Source of the DNA: JBGZFC01 sp964346495
GTDB lineage: Bacteria > Bacteroidota > Bacteroidia > Bacteroidales > Dysgonomonadaceae
Assembly: GCA_964346495.1 (NCBI GenBank)
Contig: CAYFUW010000018.1
Span: 1 to 28,656, forward strand
Reading direction: 5' to 3'
Length of the DNA stretch: 28,656 nt
The notes beneath the pieces were generated by a model. It had not been told where the DNA came from. It did no database searches and saw only the letters and a list, made by a program, of their open reading frames with translations. A program made the position numbers and the translations under genes. This document shows positions 1 to 7,358 of this stretch, in pieces. Position 1 is the stretch's first letter, and each line of letters starts with the position of its first letter.

Positions 1-413
1 AACTCCCCTTTGTAAAATGGGAGAGTTGAGGCAGACGTAATTAGTAATTCTTTATATAATAATCGGTTCATTTGATAAGACGCCATAATATGACGTCTCT
101 ACAAGTTACCGCACCGAGCAACATGCACCACTAACTACATACTACATACTAAAAACTGCCAACTCAAAAATGGTTTCACGCAAAGTTCGCAAGCCCCCTA
201 ACCCCCTAAAGGGGATCGCAAAGTTCGCTAAGTCTATAAAAGTTTCTTATGCACAATGCGGATTTAGTAACCGCAATGTGCTTTTTGGGAAAGTCGGGAT
301 TGCAAATCCCTCCGACGAGATTTAACTGCAATGTGCTTTCACCAATTCATGTAGTCTCCCTCTCTCCAAGTCTCCCATTCTCATACTCTCCAAGTCTCCA
401 AATCATATCTGAC
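1..413. repeat. Repeat-rich intergenic spacer
   Basis: I see no credible gene here. The stretch is a patchwork of short repeats. There is a CTCCC...GGGAG inverted pair at 3-24, a degenerate copy of the AGACG...CGTCT palindrome at 78-102, and a C/A-rich segment at 191-216 with CCCCCTAA and CCCTAAAGGGG. A copy of the CACAATGCGG hairpin (251-281) and a GGGATT/AATCCC hairpin (296-310) follow. The 14-mer ctctccaagtctcc appears at 362-375 and again at 386-399. Similar debris lies at 15177-15379 and 16471-16631, so these are dispersed families and not unique sequence. Confidence 0.75.
251..281 (-). repeat. CACAATGC hairpin repeat, copy 1
   Basis: Arms gcacaatgcgg and ccgcaatgtgc flank a 9-base loop. 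The reverse complement matches the unit at 16522-16552 exactly and the unit at 15261-15291 with one substitution. The stem carries one central A-A mismatch. Orientation is given relative to the two plus-strand copies. Confidence 0.8.
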
Positions 414-452
414 AAAAAAAACGGTAGCCTCAACAAATAAGACTACCGTTTT
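414..452 (-). terminator. Intrinsic terminator for tdh
   Basis: Perfect 10-bp arms aaaacggtag (418-427) and ctaccgtttt (443-452) enclose a 15-base loop. On the minus strand the stem runs into eight T residues (the A run at 414-421). It lies about 25 bases past the tdh stop codon, the expected place for a rho-independent terminator ending the leftward transcript. Confidence 0.88.
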
Positions 453-476
453 ATAATTTTGTATAATAATTTCTAC

Positions 477-1433
477 CTACTTGCCGTATCTCTCTTTTAA
501 TACTTTCAGCATATCTTGTGTCATGGCATCTAAGTCGTATTTCGGATTCCAATCCCACTCTGCACGAGCACAAGAGTCGTCCAAAGAGTTGGGCCACGAT
601 TCAGCTATACCTTGACGAAGTGCATCAACGTTGTATTCCATTACAAATTCGGGAATATACTTTTTGATGCTTGCGGCAATCTCTTCCGGTTCGAAACTCA
701 TTGATGCGATATTAAACGAGTTGCGATTTACTAATCGTGCAGGGTCTGCTTCCATCAACTGTACGCAAGCGTTCAATGCATCGGGCATATACATCATATC
801 CATATATGTTCCGGCTTTAATCGGGCAAACAAATTTTCCTTCTTTCACAGCAGAATAGTAGATATCTACAGCGTAATCGGTTGTGCCGCCACCGGGTAGT
901 GCCACGTTAGAAATTAATCCGGGGAAACGAACCGAACGAGTATCAACTCCAAAACGATAGAAGTAGTAATCGCTAAGCAATTCACCCGATACTTTAGTTA
1001 CACCATACATCGTTTTCGGACGTTGAATTGTAACTTGCGGTGTTTTGTCTTTCGGCGTATCGTTTCCGAATGAGCCGATTGAGCTTGGTGTAAAAACAGC
1101 ACATTTCTTTTCGCGTGCTATCTCCAAAACATTAAATAGTCCGCCCAAACCAATATGCCATGCAAGTTGTGGTTTGGATTCTGCAGTTGCAGAGAGTAGT
1201 GCAGCCAAATTGTAGATTGTGTCGATTTTGTATTTATCGACTGCATCGGCTATTTGCTGAGCATTAGTAATGTCCACTACTTCGGCAGGACCCGATTCTA
1301 ATAACGCTCCTTTTGGTTCAGCTCCGGGAATGTAGCCGGCAACTACATTACTACCGCCGTAGATTTTTCTCAATTCCATTGTCAACTCGGTACCAATTTG
1401 TCCGGTTGAACCTATAATTAAAATATTGGTCAT
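477..1433 (-). CDS. tdh: L-threonine 3-dehydrogenase, SDR type
   Basis: Predicted cytoplasmic NAD-dependent enzyme oxidising L-threonine to 2-amino-3-ketobutyrate, the first step of threonine breakdown to glycine and acetyl-CoA. The 318-aa protein has an N-terminal Rossmann glycine motif GSTGQIG (8-14), serines at 117-118 and the YxxxK pair (Y143, K147) of extended short-chain dehydrogenases. The segment PGLISNVALPGGGTTDYAVD (171-190) is typical of the TDH branch and not of sugar-nucleotide epimerases. Length fits the short TDH family, which differs from the zinc-dependent E. coli enzyme. kbl, which makes the next enzyme, lies directly upstream on the same strand. A near-consensus promoter at 1469-1500 and a terminator at 414-452 suggest it can be transcribed alone. 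Confidence 0.93.
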   Translation of the reverse strand: MTNILIIGSTGQIGTELTMELRKIYGGSNVVAGYIPGAEPKGALLESGPAEVVDITNAQQIADAVDKYKIDTIYNLAALLSATAESKPQLAWHIGLGGLFNVLEIAREKKCAVFTPSSIGSFGNDTPKDKTPQVTIQRPKTMYGVTKVSGELLSDYYFYRFGVDTRSVRFPGLISNVALPGGGTTDYAVDIYYSAVKEGKFVCPIKAGTYMDMMYMPDALNACVQLMEADPARLVNRNSFNIASMSFEPEEIAASIKKYIPEFVMEYNVDALRQGIAESWPNSLDDSCARAEWDWNPKYDLDAMTQDMLKVLKERYGK

Positions 1434-1468
1434 TGTTGTTGAAAATTATATTCAGTTGTTAAGATGTA

Positions 1469-1500
1469 CAAAGTTAGAAAAACAATTAGAAATTGACAAA
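1469..1500 (-). promoter_or_regulatory. Bacteroidota promoter for tdh
   Basis: Read on the minus strand, TTTG (1500-1497) is followed by exactly 20 bases and then TAACTTTG (1476-1469). This matches the Bacteroidota vegetative promoter (-33 TTTG, -7 TAnnTTTG). Transcription would begin near 1462 and leave a leader of roughly 29 bases before the tdh start at 1433. Confidence 0.7.
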
Positions 1501-1517
1501 ACTGTATTGTGTTTATA

Positions 1518-1645
1518 GACAAAAGAGCAAAGAGCAAAGACTTTTTATTTACGATTTGCGATTTCGGATTTACGATTTGATATTTGCCAACGATAAAGCT
1601 AATAGCCAATAGCTAAAGGCTAAAAGCTAATAGCTTTAAAATCGT
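1518..1645. repeat. Low-complexity tandem-like spacer
   Basis: Between kbl and tdh lie short reiterated words: agagcaaagagcaaag, then gattt/acgattt/gcgattt variants, then agctaatagccaatagc. The same words occur in opposite orientation at 12716-12802 after the flippase gene. No coding potential or folded RNA was recognised, and I do not see a glycine riboswitch despite the neighbouring glycine-forming genes. Confidence 0.65.
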
Positions 1646-1691
1646 CGGCATTTTTTCGATACAGCTATATTGTCAAAACAGATAATTCTGT

Positions 1692-2882
1692 TTACTTAAT
1701 TACTCCAAGTTGTTTTCCTACTTTAATGAAAGCAGCGATGGCTTTGTCTAAGTGCTCGCGAGTGTGTCCTGCCGATAGTTGAACGCGGATACGTGCTTCA
1801 CCTCTTGGAACAACTGGGTAGTAGAATCCGGTTACATAAATACCTTCATCAAGCAATGCTGCTGCGAACTCTTGCGATAATTTCGCGTCGTATAGCATCA
1901 CGGCACAAATAGCCGATTCTGTAGGTTTGATATCGAATTTTGCCTCTTTCATTTTTCCAACAAAATATTCCACGTTTTCGTGTAGTTGGTCTTGCAGGTG
2001 ATTGTTCTCTCTCAACAAGTTGAAAGCTCTTGTTCCTGCTGCAGCTACTAATGGTGGAATTGAGTTAGAGAAAAGGTATGGACGTGAGCGTTGACGCAAC
2101 ATGTCGATAATCTCTTGTCTTCCTGTAGTGAAACCGCCGATGGCACCGCCAAATGCTTTACCAAGAGTACCTGTGATGATATCTACTTCACCTACACAGT
2201 TGTATAGCTCTGTAACACCGATTCCTGTTTTTCCAACAACGCCTGCAGAGTGGCTTTCGTCAACCATCACGATAGCGTCATATTTTTTTGCAAGTTCCAG
2301 AATTTTGTCAAGTGGAGCTACGTTTCCATCCATAGAGAAAACACCGTCTGTAGCAATAATGCGGAAACGTTGTGCCTGAGCCTCTTTTAGTTTCGCTTCC
2401 AAATCTTCCATATCGGCGTTGGCATAGCGATAGCGTTTTGCTTTACATAGACGAACACCGTCGATAATAGATGCGTGGTTTAGAGCATCCGAAATTATCG
2501 CGTCTTCATCTGTAAACAATGGTTCAAACAATCCACCGTTTGCATCGAAACATGCTGCATACAAAATAGTATCGTCGGTTTTGAAAAAATCGCTGATAGT
2601 TTTTTCCAAAGTTTTGTGATAATCTTGAGTTCCACAGATAAAACGTACCGATGACATACCGTAGCCACGCTCGTCAAGTGCGTTTTTAGCGGCTTTAATC
2701 AACTCAGGATGGTCTGATAGTCCCAGATAGTTGTTGGCACAAAAGTTTAATACCTCTTGTCCCGAATTTACCTTTATTTCAGCTTTTTGCGGTGAAACAA
2801 TAATACGCTCGTCTTTGTAAAGACCTGCCTCTTCAATAGCTTTTAGTTCTTTTTGAAGATGTTGTTGCAAATTTTTGTACAT
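1692..2882 (-). CDS. kbl: Glycine C-acetyltransferase (2-amino-3-ketobutyrate CoA ligase)
   Basis: Cytoplasmic PLP enzyme of the alpha-oxoamine synthase family. It splits 2-amino-3-ketobutyrate with CoA into glycine and acetyl-CoA, completing the pathway begun by the tdh product. The 396-aa length is normal. Visible family marks are NFCANNYLGLS (46-56), the TDGVFSMDG block (178-186), the PLP-stacking DESHSAG (208-214) and the PLP-binding lysine K242 in GTLGKAFGG. BioF, HemA and serine palmitoyltransferase are relatives, but the adjacent tdh makes Kbl the best call. It starts 32 bases after ribBA, so it is probably in the lptF-ribBA-kbl transcription unit. Confidence 0.94.
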   Translation of the reverse strand: MYKNLQQHLQKELKAIEEAGLYKDERIIVSPQKAEIKVNSGQEVLNFCANNYLGLSDHPELIKAAKNALDERGYGMSSVRFICGTQDYHKTLEKTISDFFKTDDTILYAACFDANGGLFEPLFTDEDAIISDALNHASIIDGVRLCKAKRYRYANADMEDLEAKLKEAQAQRFRIIATDGVFSMDGNVAPLDKILELAKKYDAIVMVDESHSAGVVGKTGIGVTELYNCVGEVDIITGTLGKAFGGAIGGFTTGRQEIIDMLRQRSRPYLFSNSIPPLVAAAGTRAFNLLRENNHLQDQLHENVEYFVGKMKEAKFDIKPTESAICAVMLYDAKLSQEFAAALLDEGIYVTGFYYPVVPRGEARIRVQLSAGHTREHLDKAIAAFIKVGKQLGVIK

Positions 2883-2914
2883 AGCTTTAATATTTTATTT
2901 AGTTTATATAGTGT

Positions 2915-4132
2915 TTATTTTATGTTTCTAAGAACATGTCCCATTCTATTGCGTTTGGTTTCCAAATAAAATTTGTTGTATTCGTTTGGTATTATTTCTA
3001 ATGGAACATTTTCAGTTACTTCCAGCCCGTAAGATTCTAATCCGATACGTTTTACAGGGTTGTTTGTCATCAATCGCATTTTTGTTATGTCCAGATTTCT
3101 CAAAATTTGAGCGCCAACACCATAGTCACGTTCATCTGCCTGATATCCCAAGTGTAGATTGGCATCTACAGTATCCATTCCGTTTTCTTGCAATTTGTAG
3201 GCTGCAATTTTAGCCATCAAGCCAATTCCGCGACCTTCCTGATTTAGATAAACCAGTACGCCTTTGCCCTCTTTTTCAATCAATTCCATAGCTTTATGTA
3301 GTTGTTCGCCACATTCGCAACGTAAAGAGCCAAATATATCGCCTGTTACACACGAAGAGTGTACGCGAACCAGAATAGGTTCATCTTTTTCCCATTCTCC
3401 TTTTACAAGTGCTACGTGCTCTACATTATTCGAGACTTGAAGATACGGAATTAATTTGAATTCTCCATATTGAGTTGGAAGAAATGTCTCTTCTCCTCTT
3501 CTTATAAGAGATTCGGTCTCTAGTCTGTATTTTATAAGATCTGCAACAGAAATTATTTTCATATTGTGCTCTTTTGCCAATTTCATTAATTCGGGAAGTC
3601 TAGCCATCGAGCCATCTTCATTTTTAATTTCGGCAAGTGCTCCCGCAGGATACAATCCGGCTAATCTTGCCAAATCTACTGTTGCTTCGGTATGTCCTGC
3701 ACGTCGCAGTACGCCTTTGTTTTGTGCTCTAAGCGGGAAAATGTGTCCGGGGCGACCAAAGTCTTCCGGTTTTGTTTCCGGTCTTGTAAGTGCCAGGATG
3801 CTTTGTGCTCTGTCGTATGCCGATATTCCTGTTGTGCATCCGTGTGTTAGCAAATCTATAGAAACAGTAAATGGTGTAGCGTGACTCGATGTGTTGTTTG
3901 TAACCATCATTGGCAGTTCAAGCTCTTCGGCACGCTCTTTTGTAATAGGCGCACAGATAAGTCCTCGACCGTGAGTTTCCAAAAAGTTTACTTTTTCGGG
4001 AGTGATGCACTCTGCAGCGATAACAAAATCGCCCTCATTTTCGCGGTCTTCGTCATCTACTACTATCACAAAGTTACCTTTGCGAATTTCCTCTATGGCT
4101 TCCTCAATTGTATCTAATTTGAATTCGTTCAT
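2915..4132 (-). CDS. ribBA: Bifunctional RibBA: DHBP synthase / GTP cyclohydrolase II
   Basis: Supplies both precursors of riboflavin. The N-terminal half (about 1-200) makes 3,4-dihydroxy-2-butanone 4-phosphate from ribulose 5-phosphate. The C-terminal half (about 205-405) opens GTP. The RibB active-site loop DDEDRENEGD (26-35) and HTEATVDL (147-154) are intact. The RibA half has zinc cysteines C261, C272 and C274 (CVTGDIFGSLRCEC) and the NQEGRGIG block (297-304). Neither half looks degenerate, so a true bifunctional enzyme is expected, unlike RibBA proteins with one dead domain. It starts 18 bases after the LptF/G-like gene, leaving no room for an FMN riboswitch; none is seen. Confidence 0.95.
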   Translation of the reverse strand: MNEFKLDTIEEAIEEIRKGNFVIVVDDEDRENEGDFVIAAECITPEKVNFLETHGRGLICAPITKERAEELELPMMVTNNTSSHATPFTVSIDLLTHGCTTGISAYDRAQSILALTRPETKPEDFGRPGHIFPLRAQNKGVLRRAGHTEATVDLARLAGLYPAGALAEIKNEDGSMARLPELMKLAKEHNMKIISVADLIKYRLETESLIRRGEETFLPTQYGEFKLIPYLQVSNNVEHVALVKGEWEKDEPILVRVHSSCVTGDIFGSLRCECGEQLHKAMELIEKEGKGVLVYLNQEGRGIGLMAKIAAYKLQENGMDTVDANLHLGYQADERDYGVGAQILRNLDITKMRLMTNNPVKRIGLESYGLEVTENVPLEIIPNEYNKFYLETKRNRMGHVLRNIK

Positions 4133-4150
4133 TTTAACTAATATGATTTT

Positions 4151-6076
4151 TTATGATGTTTCCAGTTGTTCAAATAGGTATTGCAAATCTTTGTTTTTCC
4201 TACTAACCTGTTGTAAATCTTTTATAATTACTCTTTCAAATGGCAAAGATAAGAGTTTTATGGCAAATCCGATAGGAAAAGTGTATCTTAAAATTTTTGA
4301 TATCTTCGCATTATTTGCAAATGGTCTGAAATATGAATAAAACAGAGGGTATTGGTTGGCTGTTTCAATTATTGCAGGCTTCCTTGAGTTTGATAGCTGG
4401 AGCAAAATATTCTCCGTTTTATTTCTTATTTCACTATATTCTGCAATAAAATTGTTGTCAGTCCAATATGTATTATATGATATTTTTGAATATTTTTTCA
4501 GATAAGACTCTATGTTTTGTGATAGCTCGTTTAGTTGTTGCTTTACACTGTTTAAATGTGGTTCGTCTATTATAACTTCTTTTATTGTGTATGTTCTTTT
4601 CTCCCTTATAAAAAATATCTTTTTGATAAAATTGAGATAAGTATCGGTATTCATAATTACCGAGTCATTCATTGCATTGTAGGTCAAAAAAGAACCTAAT
4701 ACTAATAAAATTGCCGAACTAAACCACATGCCAACCCAATGTATCCAAACACCGTCTCGTGTCATTTTATATCCGACATTTTCAAATATATAATATATGA
4801 TAAATAGAATTACCGAAATCACAATAGGAGTGCCTAATCCACCTTTTCGAACAATAGAACCAAGTGGTGCTCCTATAAAAAAGAAAATGATGCAGGCGAA
4901 CGATAGTGTGAATTTTCTGTGCCATTCTACATAGTGCCTGTTGATTGTTTTCTTTAAAGAGCTTTTGTTTATTGTTCTGAAAAGAAAATCGTTGCCATTG
5001 TTATCTGCTTTAGAATAAGCATTTTGTATTATGGTTTTTTTATCGTATGTGTTTTTGGTTGTCATTATGGAGTCAATATTTATCGACTCTGCTTTGGCTG
5101 TTGCTATTATCGATTCTCTTTCACTTTTTGGATATGTCTTTCTAAAAGCAAGGTAAGTGTGTTCTCGCATATTTATTCTGTCTTCAATATTTGCGCTGTC
5201 AACTATCAACTGCAGTGAGTCGATTGAAGTTTCCAATTGAGACAGATTTTTTGTTACAAAGTTTGTGGAAGCATTATCTTGAATAACCTCTTCGCCAATT
5301 CTATTAAAATTGTCATCGTAATTGATTGTCATTGTTTTCTGCTCAAAACTTTCCCGTGCATAAGGTACAAAATCGGGTGATGGTTTACCTTCGGTTCCTT
5401 CGGTGAAGTTTCTAAATTGTTGTCCGTGATACATTGTAAAAACCAGCGAAAGTTTATCTTCCGAACTATGCATTTCGGCAGAGTCGCAAACAATTACAGC
5501 CATATTTTGAAAACCGCTTGCCATGTCGTAAATCATAACACCATGAAGCATACCGGTTTCACGATCTTTTTTTTCAACATACACATTGTATCCGCTAATC
5601 TCTTTGTAGAAGGTTCCTTCAGGTATATCTAATTCCGGCGATTTTTGCCGAACAGATACTAAAAGTGATACAAATTTTGATTGAATTTTAGGCATTGCAT
5701 TGTTTTGGAAAAAGAATGCACCAATACTGATTATTATTACCAAAACGATGAGTGGCTTCATCATCTTAAGCAGTGGTATTCCTGCCGATTTGATGGATAA
5801 TAGCTCTAGTGACTCTCCCAAATTGCCAAAAACCATAAGTGATGCAAGCAGAATAGAGAGTGGCAATGCCAAAGGTATAAGAGTAAGGGCAGCATATAAA
5901 AACAGTTCACCCAGAACACTGTATTCTAAGCCCTTTCCAACCATGTCTTCGATGTACTTCCATAAGAATTGCATCAATACCAAAAAAAGACATATCGCGA
6001 ACGTCATCAAAAACGAAGGGATAAATGTCTTTAGTAAATATCGATACAGTTTTTTTATGTAGAATTTATTTCTCAT
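4151..6076 (-). CDS. LptF/LptG family LPS export permease
   Basis: Inner-membrane permease of the YjgP/YjgQ family, which works with LptB to lift lipopolysaccharide onto the Lpt bridge. Of 641 residues, predicted membrane segments lie near 15-36, 55-82, 107-125, 388-403, 413-432 and 447-466. This three-plus-three layout around a large periplasmic domain (about 130-385) is typical of LptF/G. The signature FFIGAPLGSIVRKGGLG (399-415) before the fifth segment supports the call. Residues 470-641 form an extra hydrophilic, probably cytoplasmic tail that proteobacterial LptF/G lack. Whether it is LptF or LptG cannot be decided here. It heads the leftward lptF-ribBA-kbl run. Confidence 0.88.
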   Translation of the reverse strand: MRNKFYIKKLYRYLLKTFIPSFLMTFAICLFLVLMQFLWKYIEDMVGKGLEYSVLGELFLYAALTLIPLALPLSILLASLMVFGNLGESLELLSIKSAGIPLLKMMKPLIVLVIIISIGAFFFQNNAMPKIQSKFVSLLVSVRQKSPELDIPEGTFYKEISGYNVYVEKKDRETGMLHGVMIYDMASGFQNMAVIVCDSAEMHSSEDKLSLVFTMYHGQQFRNFTEGTEGKPSPDFVPYARESFEQKTMTINYDDNFNRIGEEVIQDNASTNFVTKNLSQLETSIDSLQLIVDSANIEDRINMREHTYLAFRKTYPKSERESIIATAKAESINIDSIMTTKNTYDKKTIIQNAYSKADNNGNDFLFRTINKSSLKKTINRHYVEWHRKFTLSFACIIFFFIGAPLGSIVRKGGLGTPIVISVILFIIYYIFENVGYKMTRDGVWIHWVGMWFSSAILLVLGSFLTYNAMNDSVIMNTDTYLNFIKKIFFIREKRTYTIKEVIIDEPHLNSVKQQLNELSQNIESYLKKYSKISYNTYWTDNNFIAEYSEIRNKTENILLQLSNSRKPAIIETANQYPLFYSYFRPFANNAKISKILRYTFPIGFAIKLLSLPFERVIIKDLQQVSRKNKDLQYLFEQLETS

Positions 6077-6458
6077 TTATCTGGTGAAAGCCATGCTGAA
6101 ATCAACTTACAAAGATACTAAAATGTAATGTATTATTTACTTTTGATAGAATAAAAAATGTTTAGAAGTCTGTCAAAACCCCATTTAATAGAATTTGGTG
6201 ATGAATTAACATATGATTTTGTAAATAGCGATTACTTTTGAGGTCTTTGCCGAAGTAATATATATTCAAATGTCCATTATTTCCACAATTAACAAAATTT
6301 GATGTCGAATAAATATCTGTTCTTGCAAATAAAAGATTACTTTTGCACCCGTTATTGAACAAAAAAGTAAATGTGTTTGTTCTAAAGAAGAGTTTTACAA
6401 CAAACAAATATCTTTAAAACAAAACAAACTATTATTAATTTAAACAAGAAAAGAATTT
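6077..6458. other. Divergent intergenic region, no gene seen
   Basis: This 382-base AT-rich region separates the leftward permease gene from the rightward OMP gene. It should hold both promoters. It carries two copies of gattacttttg (6230-6240 and 6335-6345), each including a TACTTTTG -7-like word, but neither has TTTG at the expected 19-21 base spacing. A minus-strand reading of 81 codons at 6162-6407 has no protein-like character. Confidence 0.6.
6110..6117 (-). promoter_or_regulatory. Candidate -7 element for the permease operon
   Basis: On the minus strand this reads TATCTTTG, matching TAnnTTTG. It sits 34 bases before the permease start, giving a leader of about 27 bases. No TTTG is present at the -33 position, so the call is tentative. 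Confidence 0.4.
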
Positions 6459-7058
6459 ATGAAAAAATTAAGATTATCATTGGTTGTTGCCATGTTGGCA
6501 GTAGTAACCGTAGCAAGTGCACAATTAGGCTTAGGTATTAAAGGTGGTATGAATATGTCAAACTTTTACGGAAGTGAAGCTGCTGATACAGATATGACAA
6601 TTGGTTTCCACATTGGATTATCGGCTGATTACAACTTTGCAAGAAACATGGCTGTTCAATCAGGTTTGTACTTTACAACTAAAGGAGCAAAAATGGAAGC
6701 TTCTTTATTTGGTGTTAATGCGTCATATACAATGACTCCAATGTATTTACAAGTGCCTGTACACTTTGCTTACAAATTGGATGTAATGCCAGGAACTCGT
6801 ATTGTTTTCCATGCAGGTCCATATTTGGCATACGGTGTTGCTGGTAAAAATACAGTGAAAGTTGAAGGAGCATCAGAAAGTGATGATTTTTTCACAGATG
6901 GTATTAATCGTTTCGATGCTGGTTTTGGTCTAGGTGTTGGTGCAGAATTTGGTAAATTCCTTGTTGACCTTGGTTGGGATATGGGAATGGTTAATTTACA
7001 AGAGAAAATTGACTCTAAAAACCAAAACGCTTATCTTTCTGTAGGTTACAGATTCTAA
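6459..7058 (+). CDS. Outer-membrane beta-barrel protein
   Basis: A small porin-like outer-membrane protein of the Bacteroidota beta-barrel type (PF13568-like). A signal peptide of about 21 residues (MKKLRLSLVV... ending ASA before Q) is followed by about 178 residues of alternating glycine/aromatic strands such as LGLGIKGGMNMSNF and FGLGVGAEFGKFLVDLGWDMG. The chain ends in YRF, the terminal aromatic expected for BAM-mediated insertion. The size fits an eight-stranded barrel. Substrate and function are not visible. It appears monocistronic, with a long upstream region and its own terminator at 7078-7114. Confidence 0.85.
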   Translation: MKKLRLSLVVAMLAVVTVASAQLGLGIKGGMNMSNFYGSEAADTDMTIGFHIGLSADYNFARNMAVQSGLYFTTKGAKMEASLFGVNASYTMTPMYLQVPVHFAYKLDVMPGTRIVFHAGPYLAYGVAGKNTVKVEGASESDDFFTDGINRFDAGFGLGVGAEFGKFLVDLGWDMGMVNLQEKIDSKNQNAYLSVGYRF

Positions 7059-7077
7059 TATTATTTTATCATATAGT

Positions 7078-7114
7078 AAAAAGCAACTTCAAAAGCGGAG
7101 TTGCTTTTTTTATT
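7078..7114 (+). terminator. Intrinsic terminator after the OMP gene
   Basis: The arms aaaaagcaacttc (7078-7090) and ggagttgctttttt (7097-7110) pair with one G-T wobble around a six-base loop and end in a run of seven T residues. It lies 20 bases after the OMP stop codon. Confidence 0.85.
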
Positions 7115-7178
7115 TCCGATTAGTTTGTATCTTGCAAAAAATAATGTGAATATCCGCAATATTTCCTATGATAAATTG

Positions 7179-7299
7179 CCACGACTTTTAAGTCGTGGAT
7201 TCAATTAATTTAAAGGAAATGGCTTTAGCCAAAATTTATATAAGTTTGGGCTAAAGCCCTGTGTTTTATTTTCAACTAGCCACGACTTAAAAGTCGTGG
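7179..7299. repeat. Palindromic repeat element with mirrored ends
   Basis: The 20-base palindromes ccacgacttttaagtcgtgg (7179-7198) and ccacgacttaaaagtcgtgg (7280-7299) bound the unit; each is the reverse complement of the other. Between them is a second inverted pair, ggctttagcc (7221-7230) and ggctaaagcc (7249-7258). The layout resembles a REP/MITE-like nonautonomous element of about 121 bp. It carries no ORF. Open reading upstream of dacB runs into its right end, but that is read-through and not real N-terminal coding. Confidence 0.75.
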
Positions 7300-7358
7300 T
7301 AACTAAAAGAGTATTAGAAGCAAAGAAGATATTCATATATATCAAAACCAGCTTAATA

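Noticed and set aside
249..440. 63-codon plus-strand reading frame in the first spacer
   Set aside because: It translates the CACAATGC hairpin, the CT-rich repeat and the tdh terminator; no protein-like composition or start context.
1434..1691. Glycine riboswitch ahead of tdh
   Set aside because: Considered because of the pathway, but the spacer is simple repeats plus a promoter with a leader of about 29 bases, too short for an aptamer.
4133..4150. FMN riboswitch ahead of ribBA
   Set aside because: Only 18 bases separate ribBA from the upstream gene, and no RFN-like conserved segments are seen.
6162..6407. 81-codon minus-strand reading frame between permease and OMP genes
   Set aside because: AT-driven composition (F, N, Y, L), no domain or signal, and it fills the region where divergent promoters are expected.
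7296..7358. GTG-started N-terminal extension of dacB
   Set aside because: It lies partly in a palindromic repeat and would place 21 charged residues before a clean signal peptide; ATG at 7359 is preferred.
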